From assembly GCA_016709315.1 (NCBI GenBank), contig JADJMZ010000002.1, positions 1-26,217 on the forward strand: 26,217 bases of DNA, in the 5' to 3' direction. The stretch's first letter is position 1. Each line of letters begins with the position of its first letter. Made by a program: the position numbers and the translations under genes. Origin of the DNA: Ignavibacteria bacterium. GTDB taxonomy: Bacteria > Bacteroidota > Ignavibacteria > Tepidaquicellales > Tepidaquicellaceae. The notes beneath the pieces were generated by a model. The model made no database searches and was not told the origin of the DNA. It saw only the letters and a program-made list of their open reading frames with translations. This document shows, one piece after another, positions 16,765 to 26,217 of the stretch.

Positions 16765-16940
16765 AAACCCTTACTGTCATTCCCGTCCGCCCTGGAGTCT
16801 GTCTCAAAAACTTCCTCCTTCCCAAGCCCCCCGCTCCGCGAGGCGAGCCAGCTTGGAAAGGTCGAGTTTTGGCTTGCTAAGCTGCTCGCTCGCCTTGCGG
16901 AGCAGGCTTCGCGGAGCGGGGGGCTTAGCAAGCAGGAAAA
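16765..16940. repeat. GC-rich nested inverted-repeat element
   Basis: A GC-rich island in an AT-rich genome, beginning near the phrase TGTCATTCCCG. Its core is a perfect 18-base inverted pair, AAGCCCCCCGCTCCGCGA (16824-16841) and its complement (16909-16926). Nested inside are GCTTGCTAAGC (16872-16882) with GCTTAGCAAGC (16923-16933), and GGCGAGC/GCTCGCC-type segments, so several mutually exclusive hairpins can form. The composition and structure look like a REP- or MITE-type interspersed repeat. It contains no coding sequence and no transposase is nearby. Boundaries are approximate. Confidence 0.8.
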
Positions 16941-17063
16941 AATAAATCTGTGAATACAATTCACATCATTTGGACAAAGTTGATTAAAATAATTTGAAGT
17001 CCTTACTTTTGCTTAGAAATTCAAGATGAATTAATATATTTTGCAGTTACTTTTACAAACATT

Positions 17064-18210
17064 ATGAAAATAATCATTATCGGTACGGCGTATCCTCTGA
17101 GAGGCGCTATGGCGCAGCTTAACGGGATACTGGCGAATTATCTTTCGGAAGATAATGATGTGGAAATATTTTCATTCAAAAGACAATATCCCAAACTTTT
17201 ATTTCCCGGAAAGAGTCAGGAAGATACCAGCGGCAATGATATCATCAAAAAGGAAATCCCGAATACTCAGATCATTGATTCAATAAATCCGTTTAACTGG
17301 CGAAGTACGGCAAGGAAGATCGCAAAAAAAAATCCTGACCTGCTTATTCTAAGATTCTGGATTCCTTTTTTTGCTCCTGCATTTTATACGATATGCAGAT
17401 TTGTAAAAAAGAAAACCGGCGGGAAGGTTTTATTTATCTGTGATAATGTGATACCTCACGAACACAGACCGGGTGACAATTTTCTCATAAAGCTGATCTT
17501 CAAAGCAGGTGATTACTTTATTATACATTCAAAAAGCGTTGAAGAAGATCTGAAAAAATTCGTTAACGGCAAACCGTACAAACTTACTCCGCATCCTATT
17601 TACAATATTTTCGGGGAAGCAGCCGGAAAGGAAGAATCGAAACGATTTCTTAAAAATGATTTTAACATTGACGTGGAAAATGAGAAAGTGATTTTGTTTT
17701 TGGTTATGTAAGAAAATACAAAGGACTGAATTATCTGATCGAAGCAATGCCGGATATTCTGAAAAAAAATAAAGTCAGACTTCTGATAGTAGGTGAATTT
17801 TATGAAGACGAATCAGTTACGAAAGACAGGATCAGAGATCTTAAGCTTGAAAAAATATTTCCGTAGTTTCGGATTACGTTCCGAATGAGAAGGTGAAATA
17901 TTTTTTCTGCGCTTCTGATTGTGTTGTTCTTCCATACATAGACGCTACACAGAGCGGAATCACTCAGATCGCATATTACTATGACAAGCCCGTTATTGCG
18001 ACAGATGTAGGCGGGTTGTCTGAAGTGGTACTTAATAATAAGACAGGGTTTATTATTGAACCAAAAAATTCCAGAGCAATTGCTGACAGCGTTATAAGAT
18101 TTTATGAAGATGATCTTGAAGAAAAATTTTCCCGGAATGCAGGCGAAGAGAAGAAAAATTATTCCTGGGAAACTTTTACTGATGCAATTAAAAATTTAGT
18201 AAAACACTGA
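17064..18210 (+). CDS. Glycosyltransferase, GT4-like, two frame breaks
   Basis: Starts at ATG 17064 with MKIIIIGTAYPLRGAMAQLNGILANYLSEDNDVEIFSFKRQYP, an N-terminal Rossmann half with a glycine loop typical of retaining GT-B enzymes. Restoring one T in the run 17697-17701 continues FGYVRKYKGLNYLIEAMPDILKKNKVRLLIVGEFYED. A second missing base near 17861 leads to VSDYVPNEKVKYFFCASDCVVLPYIDATQSGITQIAYYYDKPVIATDVGGLSEVVLNNKTGFIIEP, the donor-sugar site with the family GLSE/GGxxE-like block. Corrected length is about 383 aa. It probably adds a sugar to a cell-surface glycan, in the cytosol at the inner membrane. It opens a + strand run with methyltransferase, second glycosyltransferase, YfhO-like protein and asparagine synthase. 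Confidence 0.85.
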
Positions 18211-18240
18211 ACTAAACAGGAAACAAATTCTGAAAGATTT

Positions 18241-18289
18241 ATTCATTACTCATTATTCATTACTCATTAATCATTAATTATTAATTCAC
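18241..18289. repeat. Heptamer-periodic repeat, seven TCATT-type units
   Basis: ATTCATTACTCATT occurs twice in perfect tandem (18241-18254, 18255-18268), followed by AATCATT, AATTATT and AATTCAC. The whole stretch therefore reads as seven imperfect 7-base units. It fills most of the gap between the glycosyltransferase stop and the methyltransferase start. Confidence 0.85.
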
Positions 18290-19104
18290 TTGAAGTACGA
18301 TCCTGTAAAAAAAGTTTTCGGCGACATAGTTTCCAACAATGCTTTTCTGAGAAAAGTATTCTACTTCCTGCTTGACCTTATGTTTCTCCGATCCTGGCAT
18401 GTAAGAAAGAAGATAAAGCAGTATTTTCCGAAAAACACCGTTATGAAAATTTTTGATGCAGGAATGGGTTTCGGGCAGTACTTATTTCATGGCAAAAGAT
18501 TTCCGGATTCCGACATTCTTGCGATAGATGTAAAGAGGAGCAGGTAAACGATTGCAGAAATTTCTTTTCGAAGACAGGTTATGACAAAGTTAAATTTGAG
18601 ATCGGAGACCTGACAAAGATAGAATACAAAGAACAGTTTGATTTCATACTTTGCGTGGATGTCATGGAGCATATTTTTGAAGACGAACTTGTATTCAGGA
18701 ATTTTGCTAATGCCCTGAAGAAAGGCGGAAGACTATTAGTGAATACACCGTCAAATCTCGGCGAAGCGATGCGCATTCGGAAGATGATGACAGCTTTATT
18801 GAAGAGCATGCACGTCTTGGTTATTCGAAGAAGACATCACTGACAAAGTAAGCAGAGCGGGACTTAGTTGGATTTTTCCTATGCATACGGAAAGTACGGA
18901 ACTGTGTCGTGGAGATTCGGCATTAAGTATCCCATACTTATCGCCGGAGCTCAAATTTTTTATTCTGCTCTTCCTTTTTATTATCTGTTCACACTCTGGT
19001 TTGTGCTGATATTAATGTGGCTTGATCTGAATACAGACAACAAAGAAGGCACGGGTGTATTGCTTGTTGCAGAGAAAAATAATTTTATCACTTTGTCTCA
19101 TTAA
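18290..19104 (+). CDS. Class I SAM-dependent methyltransferase, about four frame breaks
   Basis: A TTG start at 18290 directly follows the heptamer repeat. It gives LKYDPVKKVFGDIVSNNAFLRKVFYFLLDLMFLRSWHVRKKIKQYFPKNTVMKIFDAGMGFGQYLF, with SAM motif I (DAGMGFGQY). Frame breaks near 18533, 18768, 18833 and 18865 are each explained by one missing base. Corrected text gives LAIDVKEEQVNDCRNFF, FDFILCVDVMEHIFEDE (motif II/post-II), GGRLLVNTPSNLGEADAHSEDD and a C-terminal YAYGKYGTVSWRFGIKYPILIAG. A hydrophobic stretch follows (FYSALPFYYLFTLWFVLILMWLDL), then TGVLLVAEK. Corrected length is about 272 aa. The substrate is unknown; a sugar or lipid intermediate is suggested by the neighbours. Confidence 0.8.
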
Positions 19105-19115
19105 TATTTAACTAA

Positions 19116-19738
19116 ATGTACATTCCGCCTCATTCACTGATCGAAGACATTCAGGAGATACATAGTTTCATTGAGAAGAACTCTTTTGCCATACTTGTCA
19201 CCAATAACAACGGAACAATAAACGCAACTCACATTCCCGTATTGATCGAAAAGAACGAAGGGAGTTACGGAACTCTTTACTGTCACATTGCAAAAGCAAA
19301 TATGCAGTGGAAAGATTTTGACAAAGATGTTCTTGTGATATTTCCCGGAGCCCATCATTATATTTCATCATCCTGGTATGAAACGGATCAGAGCGTTCCG
19401 ACATGGAATTACCTTTCCGTGCATGCTTACGGAGAGATGGAAATTGTAAATGACCGCGATGATAAGAAAGGATCGTAAATGAACTTGTGAAATATTTCGA
19501 AAGTGAAGGAAGCACTTACAGCACAGACAATCTGCGAGAAAGTTATTTTGAAGGATTGCTGAAAGGGATTGTTGCATTCAGAATTGGCATTACAAAGCCT
19601 GAAGGCAAGCAGAAACTTTCTCAAAACCGTTCGAAGGAAAGTCAGAAGAGAGTGATAAGCGAACTTGAAAAAGCAGGCAATGACGATGCAAAACAAATAG
19701 CGGAATTAATGAAGAAAAATCTTAGCAGTAAAGAATAG
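19116..19738 (+). CDS. PaiB-like FMN-binding protein, one frame break
   Basis: Starts with MYIPPHSLIEDIQEIHSFIEKNSFAILVTNNNGTINATHIPVLIE, the split-barrel flavin-binding fold of the PaiB family (annotated as FMN-binding negative transcriptional regulators). Supporting blocks are GTLYCHIAKANMQWKDF, VLVIFPGAHHYISSSWYETDQSVPTWNYLSVHAYGEMEI, the conserved IFxGPHxYISPxWY-like and VPTWNY signatures, and a C-terminal FEGLLKGIVAFRIGITKPEGKQKLSQNRSKES. One missing A near 19467 separates the two halves. Corrected length is about 208 aa, normal for the family. A role in the surrounding glycan cluster is not evident; it may be an unrelated insertion between the methyltransferase and glycosyltransferase. 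Confidence 0.87.
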
Positions 19739-19762
19739 AAAAATAATTTTTAATCAGGCAGT

Positions 19763-21068
19763 TTGAAAAAGTTTTAGTGATTACATACTACTGGCCGCCG
19801 AGGAGGCGCAGGAGTTCAGAGAGCTTTAAAATTCGTAAAGTATCTTACGGAATTCGGAGTACAGCCGTATGTACTAACTGTTGATGAAAATAAAGCAAGT
19901 TATCCTTTTACTGATAACACTCTTGCAGACGAAATTCCTGCTTCAGTAAAAGTCCACAGAACAGATACTTCAGAGCCGTTCGGAATTTATTCCAGACTGA
20001 CAGGCAAAAAGCATTCCCACCGGTTTTTCAAATGAGAGTAATCCCGGACTCATTCAAAAGTCATCCAGATTTATAAGAGGGAAATTTTTCATTCCCGATG
20101 CCAGACGCGGTTGGGTTAAGTTTGCTTTGAAAGAAGCAAAAAAAATATTAGACAATGAAAACATTGATACAGTCATCACTACCAGCCCTCCTCACTCAGC
20201 GCAGTTAATCGGGCTTGAATTAAAAAGATTTTACAAAGACAGAGTCAGATGGATAGCAGATCTCCGTGATCCCTGGACTGATATTTATTATTACAATGAG
20301 TTCCATCATTTATATTTTGCAAAGAAAAGAGACCTGCAATATAGAGCGATGTTCTTAGCAAAGCGGATTTTGTTGTTACAGTAAGTAATGAACTTAAAGA
20401 ATTATTTAAAACGAAAACTTCCGGTAAAAAAAATATTTATGTAATACCTAACGGTTATGATGAAGAAGATTTTAAGGACAGCTTTACAGAGGAAAAATCT
20501 TCCGGAAAGAGTTTCATCATTTCATACACAGGCACACTTGCTGACAGTTACAATCCTAATATTTTTTTTCATGCTTTGAAAAAAGTTACAGCAGCATTTC
20601 CGGAAACAGACATAAAGCTGCGGTTTGTCGGAAATCCTTCTTCATCACTGATCAAATATGCAAAGAGTATTTCTTTAAGCAAAAACATAGAACTGATACC
20701 GACTGTTTCACACGATGAGTCGGTAAAGTTTCTTCTGAAAAGCGATGCGCTGCTTCTTGTGATCCCTGAGATAAAAAATGATAAAGGAATACTGACAGGA
20801 AAATTATTCTAGTATCTTGCGTCAAGAAAGCCCGTTATCTGCATCGGACCTCCTGACGGCGAAGCAGCTTCGATACTGAATGAATGCGAAGCAGGGAAAA
20901 CATTGTAGGAATATGGAAACAGAGCTGACTCAGCATCTATCAGAACTGATAATTAAACGGAAAGAAGGAACTGACCTTAATATCAATATCAAGAACGATC
21001 TTTATAAGAAATATTCAAGAAAGAAGAAGTCAGGGGAATTAGCAAAGATAATTACAAATCCGGATTAA
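19763..21068 (+). CDS. Glycosyltransferase, GT4-like, several frame breaks
   Basis: Probable TTG start at 19763. Corrected text starts LKKVLVITYYWPP and continues GGAGVQRALKFVKYLTEFGVQPYVLTVDENKASYPF, the usual start of a Bacteroidota-type GT-B enzyme. Later blocks are IDTVITTSPPHSAQLIGLELK, RWIADLRDPWTDIYYY, VTVSNELKELFKTK, IYVIPNGYDEEDF, FIISYTGTLADSYNPNIFFHALKKV, LRFVGNPSSS, ELIPTVSHDESVKFLLKSDALLLVIPE, GILTGKLF and YLASRKPVICIGPPDGEAASILNECEAGKT. It finishes YKKYSRKKKSGELAKII. Breaks lie near 19768, 19801, 20009, 20361 and 20906. An in-frame TAG at 20810-20812, where this family has Glu (KLFEYLASRKPV), is probably a substitution error. Corrected length is about 435 aa. Sugar donor and acceptor are unknown. 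Confidence 0.83.
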
Positions 21069-21226
21069 TGAATATGAAAGGCGTAAGTTTAAAATAAAAA
21101 CTTTCAAATAGTTTTTCATTCCATTGACAGTACCCGCTAATATCAAATTTTACTTAGAAAGTTATTTTGTTTTAAAGTATCTTTACCGAAATTTTAAATT
21201 AATATTTCAGAAATAATTTTTTACAG

Positions 21227-23861
21227 ATGGCTAAACAGATCTCAAAGCAAAAACCGGTATTAAAAAATCCTTCTTCTCTTTCAGGGAGCAGAATTGCTGA
21301 CAGTAACAGTACATTCTTCAAGTATGAAAATTTCATATACATTGGCATCATCCTGCTTTCCGTTCTGATATTTTTCAAAGAAGGGGTTTTCAGCGGGAAA
21401 GTCTTTGCAACGGGTGACATACTCGCTTCAGATTCATTCAGGACATTTCTTGATGATGCAAAGAAAAGCGGAGTGTTCCCGCTGTGGGTTCCGTATATTT
21501 TCATGGGAATGCCGAACTTCCCGATCATTTCATATAATCCGAGATCTTATGATTTCTTTTATTTCATCTGGGGATTCTGTTTACGGCGCTATCACAAATT
21601 CTTCGACAAACGGAGTTCTTCCCGTCATTCTTTATTATGCGATATTCGGGATCGGATTTTATCTTTATTCCAATTACAAATTTAAAAATAAGCTGATAGC
21701 ATTATACTGCGCTCTGACAGCGACATTTGCTACTGACTTCATTCAGCGGATAGTGGTCGGGCACAATACAAAAGTCCTTGCCCTTGCATTTTTTCCTCTG
21801 ATACTTTTATTTCTTGATAAGCTGATTGATTCATTTGATGATAAAAGCAAATCAGTTTTTTCATTTCAGAATCTTATCAACCTTGCTTTGCTTGCGCTGA
21901 TGCTTCATACAACTGAATTCAAATCACATTCAGATGATATTCTATGCATATCTGATGCTTGGAATTTATCTTCTGTATCTGATAATTTACAGAGTAGTAA
22001 AGAAGACACAAATCTCGGGAATAATTAAAAGTGGCATCTTCTTTGTGATAGCCGCGCTGCTGGCTGTTGCAATGAATGCTGACGTTATGATGACAATGAA
22101 AGAATACAACAAGTATTCAATGAGAGGCGAACCGGGGATAGAGGCGAAGATAGATAAAAAAGTTGCGGACGATCAGCCGCTTGATTATCAGTATGCGACG
22201 AACTGGTCTTTCAGTCCGGGTGAAGTAATTACATTCCTGCTTCCCTATTATTATGGCTTCGGCGATGTGGAGATACAGGGACAGAAAGCTAATCTTTACT
22301 GGGGTCAGATGCCGTTCACAACGAATCCGATGTACTTCGGGTGATAGTTCTGATACTTGCTGTCACGGGAATATTTTACAATTTCAGAAAAATCCGTTCG
22401 TGCAGGCGATGACGGTTATCTCAGGTTGTGTTTCTTTTTATGTCATTCGGGAGGAACTTCTCGTTATCTACGATCTGTTTTTAATTACTTCCCTTACTTC
22501 AGCAGCTTCCGTGCGCCTGTGATGATACATCATTTCATGAACATTGCAGTGTAATTCTTTCGGGATTCGGACTTAAATCTGTTATTGAAATTGTAAAGGC
22601 AAAACTGATTCAGAAGGTTAAAGAAATTATGTTATGTATTTTCGGAATTGCGGACTGATGTTTTTAATTTCATTGTCGGTTTTTCGAAGGTTCGTACACA
22701 GATTCAGTTTCCACAAGTTCGCTCGCTGAAAAACTGAAACACAGGGAGCGACTGCTCAGCAGATCAGTCAGTACATCAAACAGCAGATAATACCGAATGC
22801 CTATGCAAACTCTATCAGGATCTCCGGCTTCATGCATTTTCTTGCGCTTTAGCGGGGCTTGTTTTATGTAATGCAACAAATAAAGTATCAGTAAAAATAT
22901 CTCCTTGGGAACAATTTTAATTGCTGTCATTGATCTCTGGAATGTAAATTTTAAAACGCTTCACTGAGATAATCCCGGTGAAACGAAGAATGACTTTGCT
23001 GGAAACGGATTTTACGAACTGGCTCCTGAAAACAAATCTGATACATATACTTACAGAGTTGCGGGTTCAATGGCGGGAGACTTACGACAGACAATACCAT
23101 GGCTTGTTACAGACTTCATTCATTCAACGGCTATCACGGCGCAGATCCCGGAAGTTATCAGGGGATGTTGATAGCAGAGGTGAGAATCCCTGCTGCTGAC
23201 GCTTGGCGGAGTGAAGTATACATATTTCGGATAAGCCGCTGCAGGATACTTCATTCGTTCAGGTTTTAGGGGAACGAAATTGGTTTACGAGAACAAGAAC
23301 TTCATTCCCAAAGCATTCTTTGCTGACGGTTACAAAGTTGAAAAGACATTACGATACTGAACAATATCCGCGAAATGAATTTCGATCCGCGCAAAGTTGC
23401 ATTCCTTGAAAAGACATCAATCAGAAAATTGATAAGCCCGGATTCTACCGCCAGCATGTTAAACTTGTAAAAGGCGACACACAGTCTTGGAATACGACGT
23501 GTAATGCGACAGGAAATAATCTTCTGGTATTCTCGAGACTCCATCTGCCGTTCAGGATGGAAGGCGTATATATTGACGGGTAAAAACGGAGATTCAAAAC
23601 TGATTAAATTCTCAGATCTTGGTGTCCCGCAGAAAAGCACAAAGAAGAATTCAGATACGAGCCTAAGCAGTTTATTACACAGGGAAATCCGTCAGTATCG
23701 GAGCGAATGTTCTGCTGGGAATCATACTGATTGCGGGAGTTTTCGGGTATGCAATGAAAAAGAAAAGTGACAGCACAGGCAATGTTAAAAAAGATGAAAT
23801 ATTTAGAACAATAAATAATCAGATAAGAGATTTATATGTGCGGAATATTCAAGCGTATTAA
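21227..23861 (+). CDS. YfhO-family multispanning membrane protein, many frame breaks
   Basis: The N-terminus has one hydrophobic helix (FIYIGIILLSVLIFF), then FATGDILASDSFRTFLDDAKKSGVFPLWVPYIFMGMPNF and further hydrophobic helices (VLPVILYYAIFGIGFYLYSNY; NLALLALML; IFYAYLMLGIYLLYLIIYRVV; GIFFVIAALLAVAMN). WSFSPGEVITFLLPYYYGFG and a later FRAPVMIHHFMNIAV follow. The C-terminal part reads LGVKYIISDKPLQDTSFVQVLGERN, VYENKNFIPKAFFADGYKVEKD, GWKAYIDG and a last helix VLLGIILIAGVFGYAMKKK. This order matches bacterial YfhO-like proteins, membrane GT-C-type proteins linked to glycosylation of envelope polymers. Clear breaks lie near 21573, 21930 and 22341; beyond 22.4 kb they come every 50-150 bases. 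The end is uncertain: the readable frame reaches a stop at 23861, overlapping the next start. Confidence 0.78.
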
Positions 23862-25847
23862 ATTTTAACGAAGTTAGTGCTTTGTTTCAAATCGCTGCAA
23901 AGCGGCTGTTAACATTATCAGTCACAGAGGTCGGATGATGAAGGTTATGCTGCAATATTCAATACTTACAAAAACAAATCCGAAGAAAGATGACACTTCG
24001 GCAATTAAAAGGAAGTCATATTCTTTCACTTCGGCTGATCATTCAATCTTGCATTCGGCTTCAGGCGGCTCTCAATTTTAGACCTTTCAGTAAGCGGTAA
24101 TCAGCCATTCTTTAACCGGGACAAAAATATATGCATGATCTTTAACGGTGAAGTTTACAACTATGTAGAGATAAGGGAAGAACTTATTTCAAAGGTTACA
24201 GTTTCTTTACCGGGACTATTTTGGAATTAATAATGAATGCATACATTATGAATGGGGTGAAGACTGTCTCAACGGAATTAACGGCATGTTGAAGTGCGTT
24301 ATACGATTTGAAAAAATCTTCTCTTCTGCTCACGCGACAGATTCGGAGTTAAGCCGTTTTATTATTTCAAAGATGAAAACAAGATTTGTCTTTGCATCCG
24401 AGCTCAAATCAATTATTGAATATTTTGGAAGCGACCCTTCATTCAGAAAGAACTCCAACAAAGAAAATGTATATAGTTACTTTGTTTACAATTTTACCCA
24501 GATCACACTGAAAATACTTTTATAAAAACATAAAACATCTTCTTCTTCCTTCTCATTTTATAAAAATTCAGGGAAGAGAATTTTCGGTTAAAATATTTTT
24601 CACTTGAAGTAAAACAAAGAACTTGGAACTTACGATGAAAGCAGATTTGAAAACATTAAAACTTAGTTTTCGGAACTGATATATGATTCCGTAAAACTCG
24701 GAGCTGAGATCGGATGTGCCTGTAGGAACATGTCTGAGCGGCAGTCTTGACTCCTCGACTGTTGTGACACTTATAGACAGAATGCCCGAAAACAACAACC
24801 CGCTTTCAAACAAATCAGACAAAGGCAGAAGACAGAATACGTTTTCAGCAGTTTACGATGATGCTTCGATAGATGAGAGAAACTTTGTGAAGAAATAGTA
24901 AAAAGTACGGAAAGCGAATTCTCATTATGTATTTTCCGGACAAGGCGGATTTTTAAAGATGCTGATGATTTTTATTTTTCAGCTTGACGGAAACCGTTCA
25001 GCGGAACCACCACTACCTTACAACTCAATGGAATGTAATGCGTCTTGCCAGAGAACAATGTTACTGTGCTTCTTGACGGACAAGGAGCGGATGAATTTCT
25101 CGGAGGGTGAAGTTTGGTTCAGTTTTCTTTATTCCAATCTTTTCAATAAAGGAAATTACGCCAGGTTATTTTTCAGAAGCTTATGAAAAACTTCAGGAAG
25201 GGATTTGAAAGCTATCGGTAAGAGGAATGAAATATTACATGAATTCAAAGAACAGAAATCTTAAAGTTCGTCGAAGCGGATGACCACAGCCTTGATTTTC
25301 TGAAAAGCCATACTGACAGGAACATTCTCGAATACCCAGGACAAAAGACAATCTGAATCAGAAATTATATGGGGTTGACTCGAGTACATACTTCCATCTT
25401 TGCTTAGATTTGAAGACAGAATGCAATGAAGTTTTCAATAGAATCGAAACACCATTTCTCGATTACAGGATCATAAAATTATTGTTGGATCAGAAGGCAT
25501 TTACAAAATGCCCAACGGCTGGAAGTAAATGGATACTGAGGAATTAAACAAAAGAACTTGTTCCGTCAAATGTCGTCTGGAGGCGCGACAAGAAGGATTC
25601 CCGACTCCTGAAAATGGATGTGAGTGAAGATCAAGGAGGAGGATTTTCTGTTATCTGTGAAATGAAAGCAGAGATGAGCTTTCAGAATATCTACAGATTA
25701 TAGATGAGATAATTAAAAATTATGACAGCATAGTTTCCAGATCCGGATATTAAATCTCATTTTATCTGGAAGATTTTATAATTTTCCAAATGGAAGAAAA
25801 TGTTCCGGAAGCCATACTTCCTGAATATACTTCACGGAGTTACGTAA
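23836..25847 (+). CDS. asnB: Asparagine synthase (glutamine-hydrolysing), heavily frame-broken
   Basis: ATG 23836 gives MCGIF, the start of class II glutamine amidotransferases with the nucleophile Cys2. Reconstructed fragments follow in family order: FRRLSILDLSVSGNQPFFN; ICMIFNGEVYNYVEIREEL; EDCLNGINGMF; FGVKPFYYFKDENKICFASELKSIIEYF; VPVGTCLSGSLDSSTVV (the pyrophosphate loop, usually SGGLDS); FSAVYDDASIDERNFV; VLLDGQGADEFLGG; RFEDRNAMKFSIE with PFLDYRIIKLLLDQKAF; and MPNGWSKWILRN with WRRDKKGFPTPE. This covers both the amidotransferase and synthetase domains, about 620 residues. No open run exceeds about 80 codons, and the 3' end is a best estimate. Homologues in envelope-glycan clusters often amidate sugars or peptides instead of making free asparagine; that is an inference. 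Confidence 0.7.
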
Positions 25848-26217
25848 ATTTTGTATTAATATTTTATCATACCTGATCTGTACATTCTGCACGACAATTA
25901 CCGAATTTCCTTTTATTTAATATGCATTAAGCCCGGAGCTATGTACACGACAAAAATTTAAATAAAAATGAAAATCTGACCCGGAATTATTATTTTTATA
26001 TAAGCGACTATTTAAAATAAAATTGAAAGATCCAGATTTGAGAAAATATTAATAAAATTCAGAAAATTTTACAACCGCATTTTAAATGCGATAAGCGAAG
26101 ATTAAAATTTATAGCATCTTTTGTAGTAAAGTTTAGTTCGTGCACGCACAGTAACTTCAGGTAATTTATCGGTAATATTTAATCCTAAAGTTAAGTCAGA
26201 ATCAAATTACAGAAGGA
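25848..26217. other. Gene-free 3' end of the window
   Basis: No convincing gene on either strand. AT-rich sequence with one small palindrome (26076-26090). Base quality is probably poor here given the state of the preceding gene, so a real gene could be hidden by indels. Confidence 0.4.
26076..26090. repeat. Small palindrome CGCATTT/AAATGCG
   Basis: Perfect 7-bp arms around a single T. It is isolated with no flanking T-run or identifiable gene, so its role is unknown. Confidence 0.35.

Noticed and set aside
16689..16964. Minus-strand open frame of 91 codons over the GC-rich element
   Set aside because: It is produced by the inverted-repeat element itself: Arg/Ser/Ala-rich low-complexity text with no family resemblance.
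20810..20812. In-frame TAG within the second glycosyltransferase, considered as stop-codon recoding
   Set aside because: lpdA and the PaiB-like gene end naturally at TAG in this window, so TAG is used as a stop. A single substitution error (GAG to TAG) in a noisy region is simpler.
26102..26206. Minus-strand open stretch of about 34 codons (FDSDLTLGLNITDKLPEVTVRAR and onward)
   Set aside because: It looks somewhat protein-like but is short, lies in the noisiest part of the window, and has a stop directly upstream. Not enough to call a gene.

Overview
The window is AT-rich, Gram-negative bacterial DNA. An lptD homologue, a second outer-membrane beta-barrel, weak Shine-Dalgarno signals and one TAnnTTTG-like promoter box suggest the Bacteroidota/Ignavibacteriota/Chlorobiota group. 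That placement is an inference from protein style, not a database result. No rRNA or tRNA gene, CRISPR array, transposase or phage gene was recognised.

Layout. (1) 1-789: the tail of a DinB-like protein and a frame-broken glyoxalase-fold (VOC) protein. (2) 1033-3031: a nitrosative/oxidative-stress unit made of a palindromic operator, an Rrf2-type regulator with IscR-like Cys/Cys/Cys/His ligands that appears fused to a cupin domain, the di-iron Fe-S cluster repair protein RIC, and a second hemerythrin-like protein. (3) 3353-9552: the pyruvate dehydrogenase complex, with aceE (homodimeric E1 type) and aceF (single lipoyl domain) on + and lpdA on -; arfB, a ribosome-rescue hydrolase, lies between them. 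(4) 9594-11001: a palindrome-rich divergent promoter region, a beta-barrel protein with a helical insert, and a clean bidirectional terminator. (5) 11035-16640, all on -: dapF and lptD as a tight pair, a ChlI/MoxR-type AAA+ ATPase, and a two-CBS-domain protein. (6) 16765-16940: a GC-rich nested inverted-repeat element. (7) 17064-25847, all on +: an envelope or exopolysaccharide-like run of glycosyltransferase, SAM methyltransferase, PaiB-like flavin protein, second glycosyltransferase, YfhO-like membrane protein and asparagine synthase. (8) 25848-26217: no gene seen.

A dominant property of the window is single-base frame breaks, mostly one missing base and often in a homopolymer, in genes that otherwise remain conserved. 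They occur in 0.4-5.4 kb, are absent from about 5.4 to 17.7 kb, and then become so dense that 22.3-25.8 kb reads only as short fragments in alternating frames. This fits uncorrected long-read sequencing error near a contig end much better than gene decay. Broken genes are therefore listed as CDS spans with the breaks noted.

The most interesting biology is the regulator-cupin/RIC/hemerythrin unit with its operator, the heptamer-periodic intergenic repeats at three unrelated places, the GC-rich hairpin element, and the barrel protein with a helical insert. I did not find a clearly new multi-gene system.
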